Origin: Bufo bufo
Taxonomy: Eukaryota; Chordata; Amphibia; Anura; Bufonidae
NCBI RefSeq assembly: GCF_905171765.1
Contig: NC_053389.1
Coordinates: forward strand, 400,320,645-400,384,644
Direction: 5' to 3'
DNA length: 64,000 bases
Position 1 is the first letter of the stretch, and every line of letters starts with the position of its first letter. The notes under the pieces are model-generated. The model was not told the origin of the DNA. It searched no databases and saw nothing but the letters and a program-made list of their open reading frames with translations. Shown here piece by piece: positions 32,691 to 43,290 of this stretch. Made by a program: the position numbers and the translations under genes.

Positions 32691-33757
32691 CAGGGGAGGG
32701 CTGGCAGCCTTAGTCCTGGGGGGCAAATACAGTCAAGTGGCCCATTTTTAGCCCCGCCCATTATTAAAAGCCCCTGCTACATATAATAGGCCACTCCCAA
32801 CACACACTGTACAGCTGACATTCTATAGTTGAGGCCTGTCTACACATCATACGGAGAGGGGAGGGTCTGTCCTGGCTGCACTGCCTGCTTATACAACAAG
32901 CTACAGCCAGGAAGCTCCTCCGCTCTCCTCCCTCCTCTGATCCTGCTCAAGGCTTGTGGTTCCCCCCCACCATCTGCCACCCGCCCGTGGCCTGCTGCCC
33001 TCTTTCGTCGTCCTCACCCAGCTCTGAATCCTCCTTCTGCAAATGGCAGGAGGAGGAGCCGGAGCATCTCCTCTCCTACATAGCACCACATACCTCTTAC
33101 ATCCAGTGATGTCACCTTTGATGTAGACGTTCTCTTTCCTCATCTTCTCCATTCAGACCAGACCGCCATGATGATTTTTCTGCCATCTCCCGTCTCTGCA
33201 GAGATTGAGAAACAGACATTAGTTTCCCACATTTCCATCATCTTCACATCTTCTGAACACCCTTTCCTGCCACCCCCAATACTATACTGCAGAAACAGTC
33301 CCCCTGGAAATACTACCACACAGATAGTGCCCCCAATACTGTACCCGCTATGCCCCCAATACTATACTGCAGAAACAGTACCCCTGGGAATACTACTACC
33401 ACACAGATAGTGCCCCCTTAAACAATTATTGGCACACAGTGCTCTAAAAAATAACTGCGCCCAGACACTAATAGTATAAAGATAATGTCCCCCAAAAATA
33501 ATTGTGCTAAGCTGATACTATGCCAGGGTGCCCCCAAAGTAACAGTGTTCCCCAAAATCCCACCAATAGAAATAATTCTCTGCCAGAGCACACTTAGTAG
33601 TAATAATGCCCCTATAGTGCACTAGTAATCATGTTCCTCATAGCCCCCCAGTAGTAGTAAAGCTCCCCATACTACCCCCTAGTAGTACTAATTTTCCCTA
33701 TAATATGACAGTACATGAAATACCCCCGCTTAGTGCCCGCAGTTGAGCTAATGTCCC

Positions 33758-34925
33758 TGTGGCGAAACCAACCTCGCCACTGGGCTTTGGAGAGGACTGG
33801 CTGCTGGCCTCTTGCCCCAGGATTATGGGCCCTATCATCAGCCCATGCAAAACTTAAGCTCCATGGCAATTGAACTGTATGTGTGTGGTCTGAGCGCCAT
33901 TCAATAATATGCGCTCAGACCTAAGCTATCTGGGGATATGTTGCATGTCTTTATTTTATGTAGTAAATGTAACCTTGTGTATTTTATTGTATTTTATGTC
34001 TTTTTGCAACCATGTGCTCAATGGAGTCTGCCTCTATCCCTGGATATAATTTGATTATTTCCCATTGTCTCCAGGAAAGAGGGCTCTGTAAAACTGGTTT
34101 GAGCCAGATAGCCATGTGCCAGCCAGGGCCCAAAAGATATTTTACTAACTTTTGAACCCCTGGTCTAATTCATGCCATTTTTTAATATGTTGTTCCCCTG
34201 AATGGATTGATTGCGAATATGTCATTTTTATGTGAATGTGATGTATGGTTTTAGAGTTATGAAAGTTGGGTAGAAAGTATGTTTAACTGTATGTATAATT
34301 GAGTCTCCTCTCAGGATAAGGGGAGGGAATATGCTGGGTGTGTTTCTATTGTCCCATTGTGTGTTTAAAATGGTGATGTCTGTTCTGTTGTCCTCACATG
34401 TGTATTGGCGATCTCCTTTTGTCCTCAGAGATAATTGGATTGCTCTTCAGGTTGTCTGGACAGAGAGGAGGAAACCATGATGCATTGTGGGGATATGTTG
34501 TCCTATGTTACAGTCTTCATTCTGGTCCTCTGGGGGCGTGAACGATTGGTTGCTGTAGTTACATTGTATGTCTTGTAATATACTGATTGGTTGTATTTCA
34601 AACCCCTGTGGGCAGTACTATGTTTGTTTTTTGTGAATAAAAGAGGCTGTACTTCAAGTACAGTCAGACCACTGCTTGACCCTCAAAACGGAGCCTTGTC
34701 TCGTTATTGGGGGGATTCACTGTATGCTGTTAGAAGACCGATTGCCAGGATTGTATGCTTTTCCTGTTCGTCTGCTAGCAGCTATTCGTGAGGTTCCAGT
34801 TTGGAGTGCTACTTTGTATCCAGTTCGGGACATTGGTGTTCTGCAGTAGCTGTGCCGGTCTCTCAGAAAGGGGCTTATCGCCTAAACGGATTTTAACCCC
34901 TTGTCTGCGGAAACGGTCCGTTACA
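33758..34925 (+). repeat. LTR-C 5' LTR
   Basis: TG...CA ends. A gtgaataaaagaggc polyadenylation-type signal lies at about 34636. Directly followed by a putative PBS. Confidence 0.9.
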
Positions 34926-34943
34926 TTGGTGGCAAGCAGCGGG
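34926..34943 (+). other. LTR-C putative primer binding site
   Basis: ttggtggcaagcagcggg directly abuts the 5' LTR. The tRNA is not identified. Confidence 0.5.
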
Positions 34944-35015
34944 ATCGTTCCTACAGCCAGAAGGACAGCTACAGGAGACACCATTTCTGTGGATTCTACA
35001 ATTTAAGGACAACGC

Positions 35016-36608
35016 ATGTCCCAGTACAGCGCCCCTGACAGCAGCAGGATGGAACCAGCAGTGTTATATGAGGAGGAGGACCTGGATGGCCGGGATGCAT
35101 TAAGGAAAGGCATCTGGTACCAGGCCCTGGATAATCTACAATACCAGCGGGGTGAGAGTCTCCCCAGTGAAGAGCAGCGGTTGCAGAAGCAAGTGGCCCT
35201 GCGGATGCCCTTCCTGGGAGAGCAGCCCCGGGAGGAATGGGTGAAGGAACTAGAGCACCGGGTATGGCAGGAGCTATGGCTGGAGAATGCCTACCAGGCG
35301 CTTTGGTGGTATATGGCACAGTATATACCCTGGACAGCCGAACATGACAAGCCAGAGGGAGAGGAGTTTTATGGTCCTGGCTTGTTATGGGAGTCCTTTG
35401 CAGAGCCTGACTTTGGGAGCCCTGCACAGTCCAGACTTCAGAACATTTTCTATGAGAGGGAGGCTAGGCATGAGTGGGATGACCCCCATGAGGTAGAGCA
35501 AGACCTGGCTCACCTAGCAACCCTGGAGTGGGAACTGGAGCAGGACTACCGAGATCTCTTCCACTCCATTGAGAAGGCTCAGCAGGACTGTAAGGTGACA
35601 GACCCAGATCCATTCAGCTGGGCAGATATTGTAGAATGTTACTGGGAAGGACCCCAGGTGGCCGGTAGAGATGGGACCGAGGTCTCTCCGCCGGTCCTGC
35701 AGGGAATTGGGAGCCCAGTCTCCATTCCCCAGCGGCAGTGTGAAGTGCAGGGAGAGGAGAGCAGCGTCCTCCCTCCCCAGCGGCAGGCGGAGTTACAGGG
35801 GGCAGAGGTAGTTGTTCCTGCCCCCCAGCAGCAGCATGATTTTTTGGGAATTGGGAGCCCAGTCTCCTTTCCCCAGCAGCAGGCGGAGTTACAGGGGGCA
35901 GAGACAGTCGGTCCTGTCCCCCAGCGGCAGAGTGTCCAGCAGGGAATAGAGAGCCCAGTCTCCTTTCCCCAGCAGCAGGACACTGTATTGGAAGCGGAGA
36001 CGGTCGGTCGCCCTCCCCAGCGGCTGGAAGTATGTATGGGAGAGGAGCTCGTTACCCCCTCTCCCCAGCGGCAGCTTAACGCACCAGGGGGAGACAGTAA
36101 GCCCCACAACAGTGCAGATGGGACCGTGGTCTCTGCACTTACAGCACAGGGGGTAGAGACAGTCGGTCTCCCCCTCCAACAACCAGGCTCCAACCAGGCT
36201 TCTTCCGTGGTAGCGCTGGCACCAGGGCAGAGTACCGCTGATACCTGCCCACAAAGCAACCTCCACTCTAAGCCAGGGAGCAACACAGAGACCAGGAGTA
36301 CCAGCTTCCAACATAACCTTGGTGGACTCAATGGACAGAGACAGGCTACCAAATGCAACAGGTCCAGTATTGGGTTGAGGGTGGGCTGCCAGACTAACTC
36401 AGGTACCGACCGGCGTGAGGTCAGGTACCTGGTTAGTCTTCCCTGGGGGGGGGAGATGTGTGGCGAAACCAACCTCGCCACTGGGCTTTGGAGAGGACTG
36501 GCTGCTGGCCTCTTGCCCCAGGATTATGGGCCCTATCATCAGCCCATGCAAAACTTAAGCTCCATGGCAATTGAACTGTATGTGTGTGGTCTGAGCGCCA
36601 TTCAATAA
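35016..36608 (+). CDS. LTR-C orphan ORF (Gag-like position, unknown function)
   Basis: A 530-codon ORF that I do not recognise as a known domain. Residues 1-60 are acidic and hydrophilic (LYEEEDLDGRDALRKGIWYQ). Residues 60-215 look helical, with many E, W and Q (EEWVKELEHRVWQELWLEN; EQDLAHLATLEWELEQDYRD). Residues about 225-360 are a degenerate tandem repeat of GSPVSxPQxQ and LQGAExVxPxPQ units, proline- and glutamine-rich. From residue 482 the frame runs into the 3' LTR, so the last ~49 residues are LTR-encoded. Position after LTR and PBS suggests a Gag-like or packaging role, with enzymes supplied in trans by a relative; this is inference. I see no signal peptide, zinc knuckle or catalytic motif. 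Codon quality and lack of stops over 1.6 kb suggest recent selection or youth. Confidence 0.7.
   Translation: MSQYSAPDSSRMEPAVLYEEEDLDGRDALRKGIWYQALDNLQYQRGESLPSEEQRLQKQVALRMPFLGEQPREEWVKELEHRVWQELWLENAYQALWWYMAQYIPWTAEHDKPEGEEFYGPGLLWESFAEPDFGSPAQSRLQNIFYEREARHEWDDPHEVEQDLAHLATLEWELEQDYRDLFHSIEKAQQDCKVTDPDPFSWADIVECYWEGPQVAGRDGTEVSPPVLQGIGSPVSIPQRQCEVQGEESSVLPPQRQAELQGAEVVVPAPQQQHDFLGIGSPVSFPQQQAELQGAETVGPVPQRQSVQQGIESPVSFPQQQDTVLEAETVGRPPQRLEVCMGEELVTPSPQRQLNAPGGDSKPHNSADGTVVSALTAQGVETVGLPLQQPGSNQASSVVALAPGQSTADTCPQSNLHSKPGSNTETRSTSFQHNLGGLNGQRQATKCNRSSIGLRVGCQTNSGTDRREVRYLVSLPWGGEMCGETNLATGLWRGLAAGLLPQDYGPYHQPMQNLSSMAIELYVCGLSAIQ
36445..36456 (+). other. LTR-C polypurine tract
   Basis: gggggggggaga lies two bases before the 3' LTR. 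It is encoded within the ORF. Confidence 0.7.
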
Positions 36609-37626
36609 TATGCGCTCAGACCTAAGCTATCTGGGGATATGTTGCATGTCTTTATTTTATGTAGTAAATGTAACCTTGTGTATTTTATTGTATTTTATGT
36701 CTTTTTGCAACCATGTGCTCAATGGAGTCTGCCTCTATCCCTGGATATAATTTGATTATTTCCCATTGTCTCCAGGAAAGAGGGCTCTGTAAAACTGGTT
36801 TGAGCCAGATAGCCATGTGCCAGCCAGGGCCCAAAAGATATTTTACTAACTTTTGAACCCCTGGTCTAATTCATGCCATTTTTTAATATGTTGTTCCCCT
36901 GAATGGATTGATTGCGAATATGTCATTTTTATGTGAATGTGATGTATGGTTTTAGAGTTATGAAAGTTGGGTAGAAAGTATGTTTAACTGTATGTATAAT
37001 TGAGTCTCCTCTCAGGATAAGGGGAGGGAATATGCTGGGTGTGTTTCTATTGTCCCATTGTGTGTTTAAAATGGTGATGTCTGTTCTGTTGTCCTCACAT
37101 GTGTATTGGCGATCTCCTTTTGTCCTCAGAGATAATTGGATTGCTCTTCAGGTTGTCTGGACAGAGAGGAGGAAACCATGATGCATTGTGGGGATATGTT
37201 GTCCTATGTTACAGTCTTCATTCTGGTCCTCTGGGGGCGTGAACGATTGGTTGCTGTAGTTACATTGTATGTCTTGTAATATACTGATTGGTTGTATTTC
37301 AAACCCCTGTGGGCAGTACTATGTTTGTTTTTTGTGAATAAAAGAGGCTGTACTTCAAGTACAGTCAGACCACTGCTTGACCCTCAAAACGGAGCCTTGT
37401 CTCGTTATTGGGGGGATTCACTGTATGCTGTTAGAAGACCGATTGCCAGGATTGTATGCTTTTCCTGTTCGTCTGCTAGCAGCTATTCGTGAGGTTCCAG
37501 TTTGGAGTGCTACTTTGTATCCAGTTCGGGACATTGGTGTTCTGCAGTAGCTGTGCCGGTCTCTCAGAAAGGGGCTTATCGCCTAAACGGATTTTAACCC
37601 CTTGTCTGCGGAAACGGTCCGTTACA
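36459..37626 (+). repeat. LTR-C 3' LTR
   Basis: Same length and, by eye, same sequence as the 5' LTR; followed by GTCCC. Confidence 0.9.
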
Positions 37627-37639
37627 GTCCCCATATTGT

Positions 37640-39400
37640 ATGCCAGTATAAAATACCCCTATATAGTGCCCCAGTAAATGCCCTCATACTGCTCCTATCC
37701 CCCTTCCCCATAGTGTCCCCCATAATATGCCAGTAAAAAAATGCCCCTTAGTGCTCCCAGCAGATGCCCCTATAGTGCTCCTCTCCCCCACAATGTGCCA
37801 GTAAAAAAATGCCCCTTCTTAGTGCTACCATATGCCCCAATAGTGCTCCACTCCCCCATAGTGCCCCTAAATAATGCCCCATAGTGCCGCTCTCCCCTAT
37901 AGTGCCTCCCATAATGTGACAGTAAAAAATGCCCCCTTAGTGCCACCAAATGCAATAGTGCCCCCCATAATGTTCCAATACAAAAGGCCCCTTTAGAGCC
38001 CCCACTTCCCCATAGTGCCCCCAAATAATGCCCCTATAGTAACACCAGATGCCCCATAGTGCTGCTCTCTCCTATAGTGCCCCCCAGAATGTGCCAATAA
38101 TTAAAAAAAAGTCCCTTTAGAGCCCCCAGATACCCCCATAGTGCTCCTCTACCCCATGGTGCCTCCCCATAATGTGCCAGTAAGAAATGCCCCCATAGTG
38201 CTAGCTCCTCCAATAGTACCAGCTCCCCTCATAGTGCCAGCTCCCCCCCATAGTGCCAGCTCCCCCCATAGTGTCAGCTCCCCCCCATAGTGCCAGCTCC
38301 CCCCCATAGTGCCAGCTCCCCCATAGTGCCAGCCTTCCCCATAGTGCCAGCCCCCCCCATAGTGCCAGCTCCCTCATAGTGCCAGCTCCCCCATAGTGCC
38401 ATCCCCCATAATGCTAGCCCCCCCATAGTGCCAGCCCCCCATAGTGCCAGCTCCCCCCATAGTGTCAGCCCCCCTATAGTGCAAGCCCCCCCATAGTGCC
38501 AGATCCCCCCCATATTTCCAGATCCCCCCATAGTGCCAGATCCCCCCTATAGTGCAAGCCCCCCCATAGTGCCAGATCCCCCCCATAGTGCCAGCTCCCC
38601 CATAGTGCCAGCTCCCCCATAGTGCCAGCTCCCCCATAGTGCCATCCCCCCATAGTGCCAGCCCCCCCATAGTGCCAGCCCCCCCATAGTGCCAGCTCCC
38701 CCATAGTGCCATCCCCCTTATAGTGCCAGCTCCCCCATAGTGTCAGCCCTCCCATAGTGCCAGCCCCCCCATAGTGCTAGCTCCCACATAGTGCCAGCCC
38801 CCCCTATAGTGCCAGCTCCCCCTATATAGTGCAAGCCCCCCCATAGTGCCAGCTCCCCCCCATAGTGCCAGCCCCCTTATAGTGCCAGCCCCCCCATAGT
38901 GTCAGCCCCCCCTATAGTGCCAGTTCCCCCTATAGTCCCAGCTCCCCCTATAGTGCAAGCCCCCCCATAGTGCCAGCCCCCCTATAGTGCCAGCTCCCCC
39001 ATAGTGCCAGCCCCCTGTAGTGCCAGCTCCCCCTATAGTGCCAGCCCCCCCAAAGTGCCAGCCCCCCTATAATGCCAGCTCCCCCTATAGTGCCAGCTCC
39101 CCCTATAGTGCCCCCCCCATAGTGCTAGCTCCCCCATAGTGCCAGATCCCCCCTATAGTGCCAGATCCCCCCATAGTGCCAGATCCCCCCCATAGTACCA
39201 GATCCCCCCCCCCATAGTGCCAGCCCCCCCTATAGTGCAAGCCCCCCCATAGTGCCAGATCCCCCCCTATAGTGCCAGATCCCCCCTATAGTGCCAGATC
39301 CCCTATAGTGCAAGCCCCCCCATAGTGCCAGATCCCCCCCATAGTGCCAGATCCCCCCCACCATAGTGCCAGATCCCCCCCCCCCCCATAGTGCCAGCCC
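37640..39400. repeat. C-rich minisatellite (cccccatagtgccagct units) in hAT-B
   Basis: About 1.7 kb of imperfect 13-20-bp units built on ccccatagtgcc with variable C-runs and agct/agat/aagc linkers; it is most regular from 38200 to 39400. A sparser version precedes LTR-C (33270-33757), so LTR-C inserted into the array. Minus-strand frames rich in GTMGGLALWG are repeat translations. Confidence 0.9.
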
Positions 39401-39695
39401 CCGCAAAGAAGAAAAAAAACAAAACACTAATACTTTCCTCCATCAGCAGGGATGCGATGCAGGCCTCTTCCGGCCTGTGTCCCTGCTGTGTGCTGCCCGG
39501 CTCAGGCGGCGCGATGATAATGACGTCATGGTGCTGCCCTCCCCTGCCCCACAGCACACAGCAAGGCCGCAATTACATCCAGGGCTGCGCCGCCTGTGGT
39601 GATCGGCGGTGCGGCCCAGCGGCCGTTTTTTTAGGGCGGCCTGGGGGGCAATTGCCTCCCTGCCCCCCGGCCCAGCCCGCCCCAGCCCGCCCCTG

Positions 39696-40135
39696 TGTAC
39701 GTGCAATGCTTGCTTACAATTGGATGCTGTCCTTTTGCTGTGTGAGGTGGCGTAGCTCCGCCCCCACACCAACGTGATGACATCACTGACATGCGCAGTA
39801 CACCTAGGGAGACGCCGGCATGTATGGACAACATGAGGATGCAGCTGGAACCGATCTAGTGTATACCAGGTACTTTTGATTGATTGAGCATTATTTCTAT
39901 TGGCAGCAGCGATCATTTTAATTAACACACAGGTGTCTTTGATTGATAGTATGTGATCATTGGTTAGATGTTGTCACATGTGGGGGCCATCTTTACTATT
40001 TATATGCTTGATTGTGTCTGTACCAGTATACTTGAGAAAGGCTACTGCGTAGCCGAAACGTCGTATTTGTGTGTGCACTCTGGTCCCCAATAAAAGTCAC
40101 ACTGGATATGCTGCTGTGCTACCATCTTTGAACCG
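39696..40135 (+). other. PLE-1 3' end
   Basis: It continues the 3' UTR interrupted at 32690, carries the hammerhead-like motif and ccaataaaagtc (about 40088-40099), and ends at the hAT-A target repeat. Confidence 0.55.
40020..40083 (+). ncRNA. Degenerate hammerhead-like motif at the PLE-1 3' end
   Basis: Helix I pairs ATAC/GTAT and ACCAG/CTGGT. Helix II is GGCTAC/GTAGCC. GAAAC (40055-40059) and a GTC triplet are present. The first core strand reads TTGAGAA, not CTGANGA, so two core positions deviate and cleavage is doubtful. Confidence 0.45.
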
Positions 40136-40136
40136 C

Positions 40137-42130
40137 TGACCAGCCAGGTGTCACGCATGAGCTGGAGGGTGGAATTTCAACAGGTGGAAACGTCACTTAT
40201 CAGCCTATATTGGGGGATGCCGTTCTGCCGCTGCAGCTCAAGGAGGGTGTGCTTTGCGTTGTACGAGTGGCTGAAGTGCATGCAAAGTTTCCTGGCCATT
40301 TTTAGGATGTTTTGCAGATGGATGGAAGACTTCAGGAACTGCTTGACAACCAGATTGAACATGTGTGCCATGTAGGGCTCATGGCTTAACCCTCCTTGAC
40401 GCAGCAACGATACCATGTTCTTCCTGTTGTCGGTCACCTTTATTCAGATTTTCAGTTGTCCCGGAAAAAGCCAGTATTCGATTTCTTGTTGCATCACACG
40501 GACTATTTCCTCCCCTGTGTGACTCATTTCACCCAGGAAAACGAGGTGCAGATCGGCATGACACCGCTGTGGCCTGCACATGTGGTTTGCTGGAGGGGCA
40601 CTGTGAATTGTCCCTGCAGTGGAGGCTGAGGACACGGTGGAGGATGAGGAGGAAGAGAAGGACATTGTTGCAGGACCAATGGTGTGAGAACGTGAAGGTG
40701 GAAGTGGCGTCACCTGGCCAAGTTGCTGATGTGGCTGTGCAGGAAGCACATTCTTCCAGTGGGCCGTAAAGAACATGTATTGTCCCTGACCGTAGTTACA
40801 GCTCCACACGTCGGCGCTGCTGTACACTTTGGCAGACACCGACATGTCCAAGGATTGGCCCATCTTCTGTTCTACACGTGTGTACAGGACTGGTACTGCC
40901 TTTTTGGCAAAGAAATGAAGGGTTTAGACCCTCCACCTCGGCTCAGCACAAGCCATCAATTCTCCGAAAGGTGCAGAGTCCACCACTTGGAAAGGGAGGG
41001 ACTGCAGGACATTCAGCTTCTGCGCCGTTGGATGACTGCACGCATACTGTTGTCTCTCAGCAATCGCTTCGGTGATCAATTGCTGACGGAATGACTGACG
41101 AGGAGTAGGAAAGCAAGGAGCAGGAGCATCAGGACCAGCAGATGAAGGACAGACAGCTCCCTTCGGCTGAGGTGGTGGATCCCTAACTGCATATGTTGAC
41201 GCACGGCCGTATTGCCAACATTGGCACCCTGGCCACGCTTCACCCTCTGCTCACAGATTCTACATATGGCCACGTTCACTTCCTGCCACACCGCCGAGTA
41301 GGTGATTTTACCCTTAACACTCCGCACTGACTTTCTGCTACTGCCGCTGCTTCCGTAAACCCCTGCACCACAACTTTCTGGGCAGGTAGGCTTCTGTGGT
41401 CTAGCCCGGGCACTTTTGGCTCTCGGCCTCCCACTGCTGCCACCCTGACTCCCGGCCATGCTAGCGACTTGCTGGCTCTGCTGCGGCCTCACGGGCAAGC
41501 TGCCACCCTCTTCTCCCAATGATGATGAAGCCCCTAATTCACCCAGCTCCCAAGTGCGATCAGCTACATCATCATCTTCGAGTACTGTCTCCATGTCACT
41601 GATGTCCTCTTGAACGGTCTCTGGGTTAGGAGCCTGACCGCTTGCAACACCAGCTTCCATGCCACTCTCCTCATCACTACTTGCCCGCTTACCTGAGGAA
41701 GCGGCGAATGTCTACTCCACATCTTGGCTGGCCAGTAGTTGCTGACTGTCCTCTAGTAGCTCAACCTCCCTGTATAGTGGAGCTGAGCCCACAGCATATA
41801 ATACTTCATTGGCTAAGGGAACAGAAAATGACAGAGGAAGGTTGAGGGGAGGTGAGGGCACAGGGCCTGCTCCCGGGCCATGCCAACTAAGGGTTGTGTC
41901 TGACGAAACCACGACTCTTGGGACGAAGTGGATGACCGAGTCAACCATTCAAGAACTGCTGGGTTGCTGGTCAAGACACAACCGCTAGATGAAACTGGGA
42001 GCTCAGGCCTCTCGCTGCGACTCCTGCTGCCATGTCCCCTTACTGTGCTGTGACCTGTGCCTGCGCCAGAAGCATTTAGGCCTCTACCACTCCCCTGTGC
42101 AGGGCCTGGCACTTCTCTGTCTGACATACT
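40137..42130 (-). pseudogene. hAT-A transposase, N-terminal and central part
   Basis: Minus-strand pieces in shifting frames. 42127-41813 gives a plausible start (MSDREVPGPAQGSGRG). 41660-41076 holds a BED-type zinc finger (VWQEVNVAICRICEQRVKRG...AVRQHMQLGIHH). 40863-40444 holds the first catalytic region (VYSSADVWSCNYGQGQYMFFTAHW). 40437-40177 holds VTDNxKNMV-, HMFNLVVKQFL- and IPQYRLISDVSTC-type blocks before the conserved tryptophan region. This is the usual hAT order: BED finger, DNA-binding region, RNase-H-like core. Several frame changes show decay before or after the interruption. The frame reaches the 14-bp repeat at 40136-40149 and its continuation is at 20236. Confidence 0.75.
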
Positions 42131-42177
42131 GTTAGATCAAATAAATAAATAAAAAGGAAATTAAAACAACCCTAAAA

Positions 42178-42487
42178 AGTCAGTAATTTTCTCACTTCAC
42201 CACACAATGGTTAATAAGCCCTTTTTTCCACTACTACACGCCAAAAAGTGCTTTAGAACATATAACTGCATCACTGAACGATAAATATATATTTTTTTGC
42301 CACTTATACACGCCAAAAAGGGCTTTATAATAAACGCCTGCACCGCTGAATGGCAAATAGGCCCTTATTTTTTCTACTTATACACGCCACAAAAGGTTTA
42401 AGAATATAACTACACCACTGAAGGCAAATAATATATTTTTTTTTGCCACTAATACAAGCCAAAAAGGGCTGTAATTTTCTCACTTCA
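42178..42487. repeat. hAT-A 5' subterminal tandem repeats
   Basis: Three to four imperfect copies of a ~75-bp unit containing ttatacacgccaaaaaggg and a cactgaa-type block. Subterminal arrays like this are common transposase-binding regions in hAT elements; that role is inferred. Confidence 0.6.
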
Positions 42488-43290
42488 TGAGACCAGACTC
42501 AAAATTTTTGTGTGGCCACAGAACGGAGCACGGAGTGCTGTCTGCATCTGCGGTATTTTCTCAGGCCAAAATTCCGGAACACTTGCCTGATTGCCGGATC
42601 TGGCATTCATTTCCATTGAAATGTATTAATGCTGGACCCGGTTTCCCTGTCTGCGCATGTGCAGATCTTTAAAAATGCGAAAAAAATAAGTACTGGATCC
42701 GATTTTCCAGATGACACCGGAAAGACTTATACGGAATTTCAATGCATTTGTCAGACAAATCCGGATCCGGAAACAAATGATATCCGTTTGCGCATGGATT
42801 TCCGGATCTGGCAGAAAGTACCCTTAGTAAAACACTTTAACCTGAAATAGCGTAAAAAAAATAAATAATCATACTTACCTCCTCCATTTGCTCGCGACAG
42901 GCCGCCAGCCATCATCTTGATTGAAAAGTTTTGCCAAAATCCAGTGCACAGTGACGTATGACGTCACCACGCTGGCCGATGTGATAACATAATCTCGTCA
43001 TTTTGCGCCAGATCTTCAAGCAAGATGGCGGCGGCCTGCCCGTCGTGAGCAAATGGAGGTGGTAAGTTTGATTTAATTAATTTTTTAATGTTCATTTTGC
43101 TCTGTTTTTACACTCAGATGCCGCAATCTTGTATGAACGCAGCATCTAAGGAGTACAATGACGGGAGGGCGGCTCTATGGCAGCTCTCTGTCATTGCACC
43201 CGCTACGTACAAAAAAATGTGCTTTGTGGCGAAGTATTTAGTCACGAAGCAAATTTTTTGTAAAATTCGGCGAATCAGCCATCTCTAATC
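42488..43290. repeat. Two adjoining non-autonomous repeats
   Basis: 42488-42835 is rich in ccggatc motifs like the MITEs elsewhere in the window. In 42860-43090, opposed copies of ttacctcctccatttgctc and gagcaaatggaggtggtaag form an inverted repeat. The end at about 43287 reads gcgaatcagccatctct. No gene. Confidence 0.5.

Larger units (their letters stand above)
33758..37626 (+). mobile_element. Non-autonomous LTR retrotransposon LTR-C
   Basis: LTRs of 1168 bp at 33758-34925 and 36459-37626 (TGTGGCGAAACC...GTCCGTTACA), flanked by the 5-bp duplication GTCCC (33753-33757 and 37627-37631). The 1533-bp interior holds one ORF and no protease, RT or integrase. I found no difference between the LTRs when reading them side by side. 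Confidence 0.9.
32691..39695. mobile_element. hAT-like non-autonomous element hAT-B (hosts LTR-C)
   Basis: The ends are inverted copies (caggggagggctgg at 32691 and cccgcccctg ending 39695), typical of hAT termini. The flanking octamers (ctacattg and tgtacgtg) are only loosely similar, so the target duplication is not proven. The inside is non-coding, C-rich and repetitive. No transposase is seen. Confidence 0.55.
20237..40135 (+). mobile_element. Penelope-like element PLE-1 with its nested insertions
   Basis: Bounded by 14-bp direct repeats of hAT-A sequence (20223-20236 and 40136-40149). PLE-1 proper consists of 20237-20253 (a 17-bp piece), 30900-32690 (RT/EN ORF and 3' UTR) and 39696-40135 (3' end with hammerhead-like motif and aataaa). 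Element R and hAT-B account for the rest. It is 5' truncated within RT. Target duplications of this length fit Penelope-like insertion. Confidence 0.65.
16640..42487 (-). mobile_element. hAT transposon hAT-A, exploded by nested insertions
   Basis: Minus-strand order: 5' tandem repeats (42487-42178), transposase N-terminal half (42130-40137), interruption (40135-20237), transposase C-terminal part (20236-19530), then a 3' minisatellite (19400-19167, continued at 16961-16640). The two transposase parts join across a 14-bp repeat, ctgaccagccaggt, present at 20223-20236 and 40136-40149. Outer termini are not identified, so the limits given are minimal. Confidence 0.65.

Noticed and set aside
35639..36481. 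280-codon minus-strand ORF opposite the LTR-C ORF
   Set aside because: A shadow of the plus-strand Pro/Gln repeat region; the plus frame fits the LTR, PBS and PPT orientation.
38274..38755. Minus-strand ORFs with repeated GTMGGLALWG
   Set aside because: Pure translation of the C-rich minisatellite; similar peptides appear in several frames and no domain is present.
39443..39928. 161-codon minus-strand ORF across the hAT-B right end
   Set aside because: It crosses the hAT-B/PLE-1 boundary, so it is a chance frame.
15817..43290. Full hAT-A termini at about 15817 and 43287
   Set aside because: The two ends (agggatgagcgaa and, inverted, agagatggctgattcg) are only loosely similar and flanking octamers do not match.
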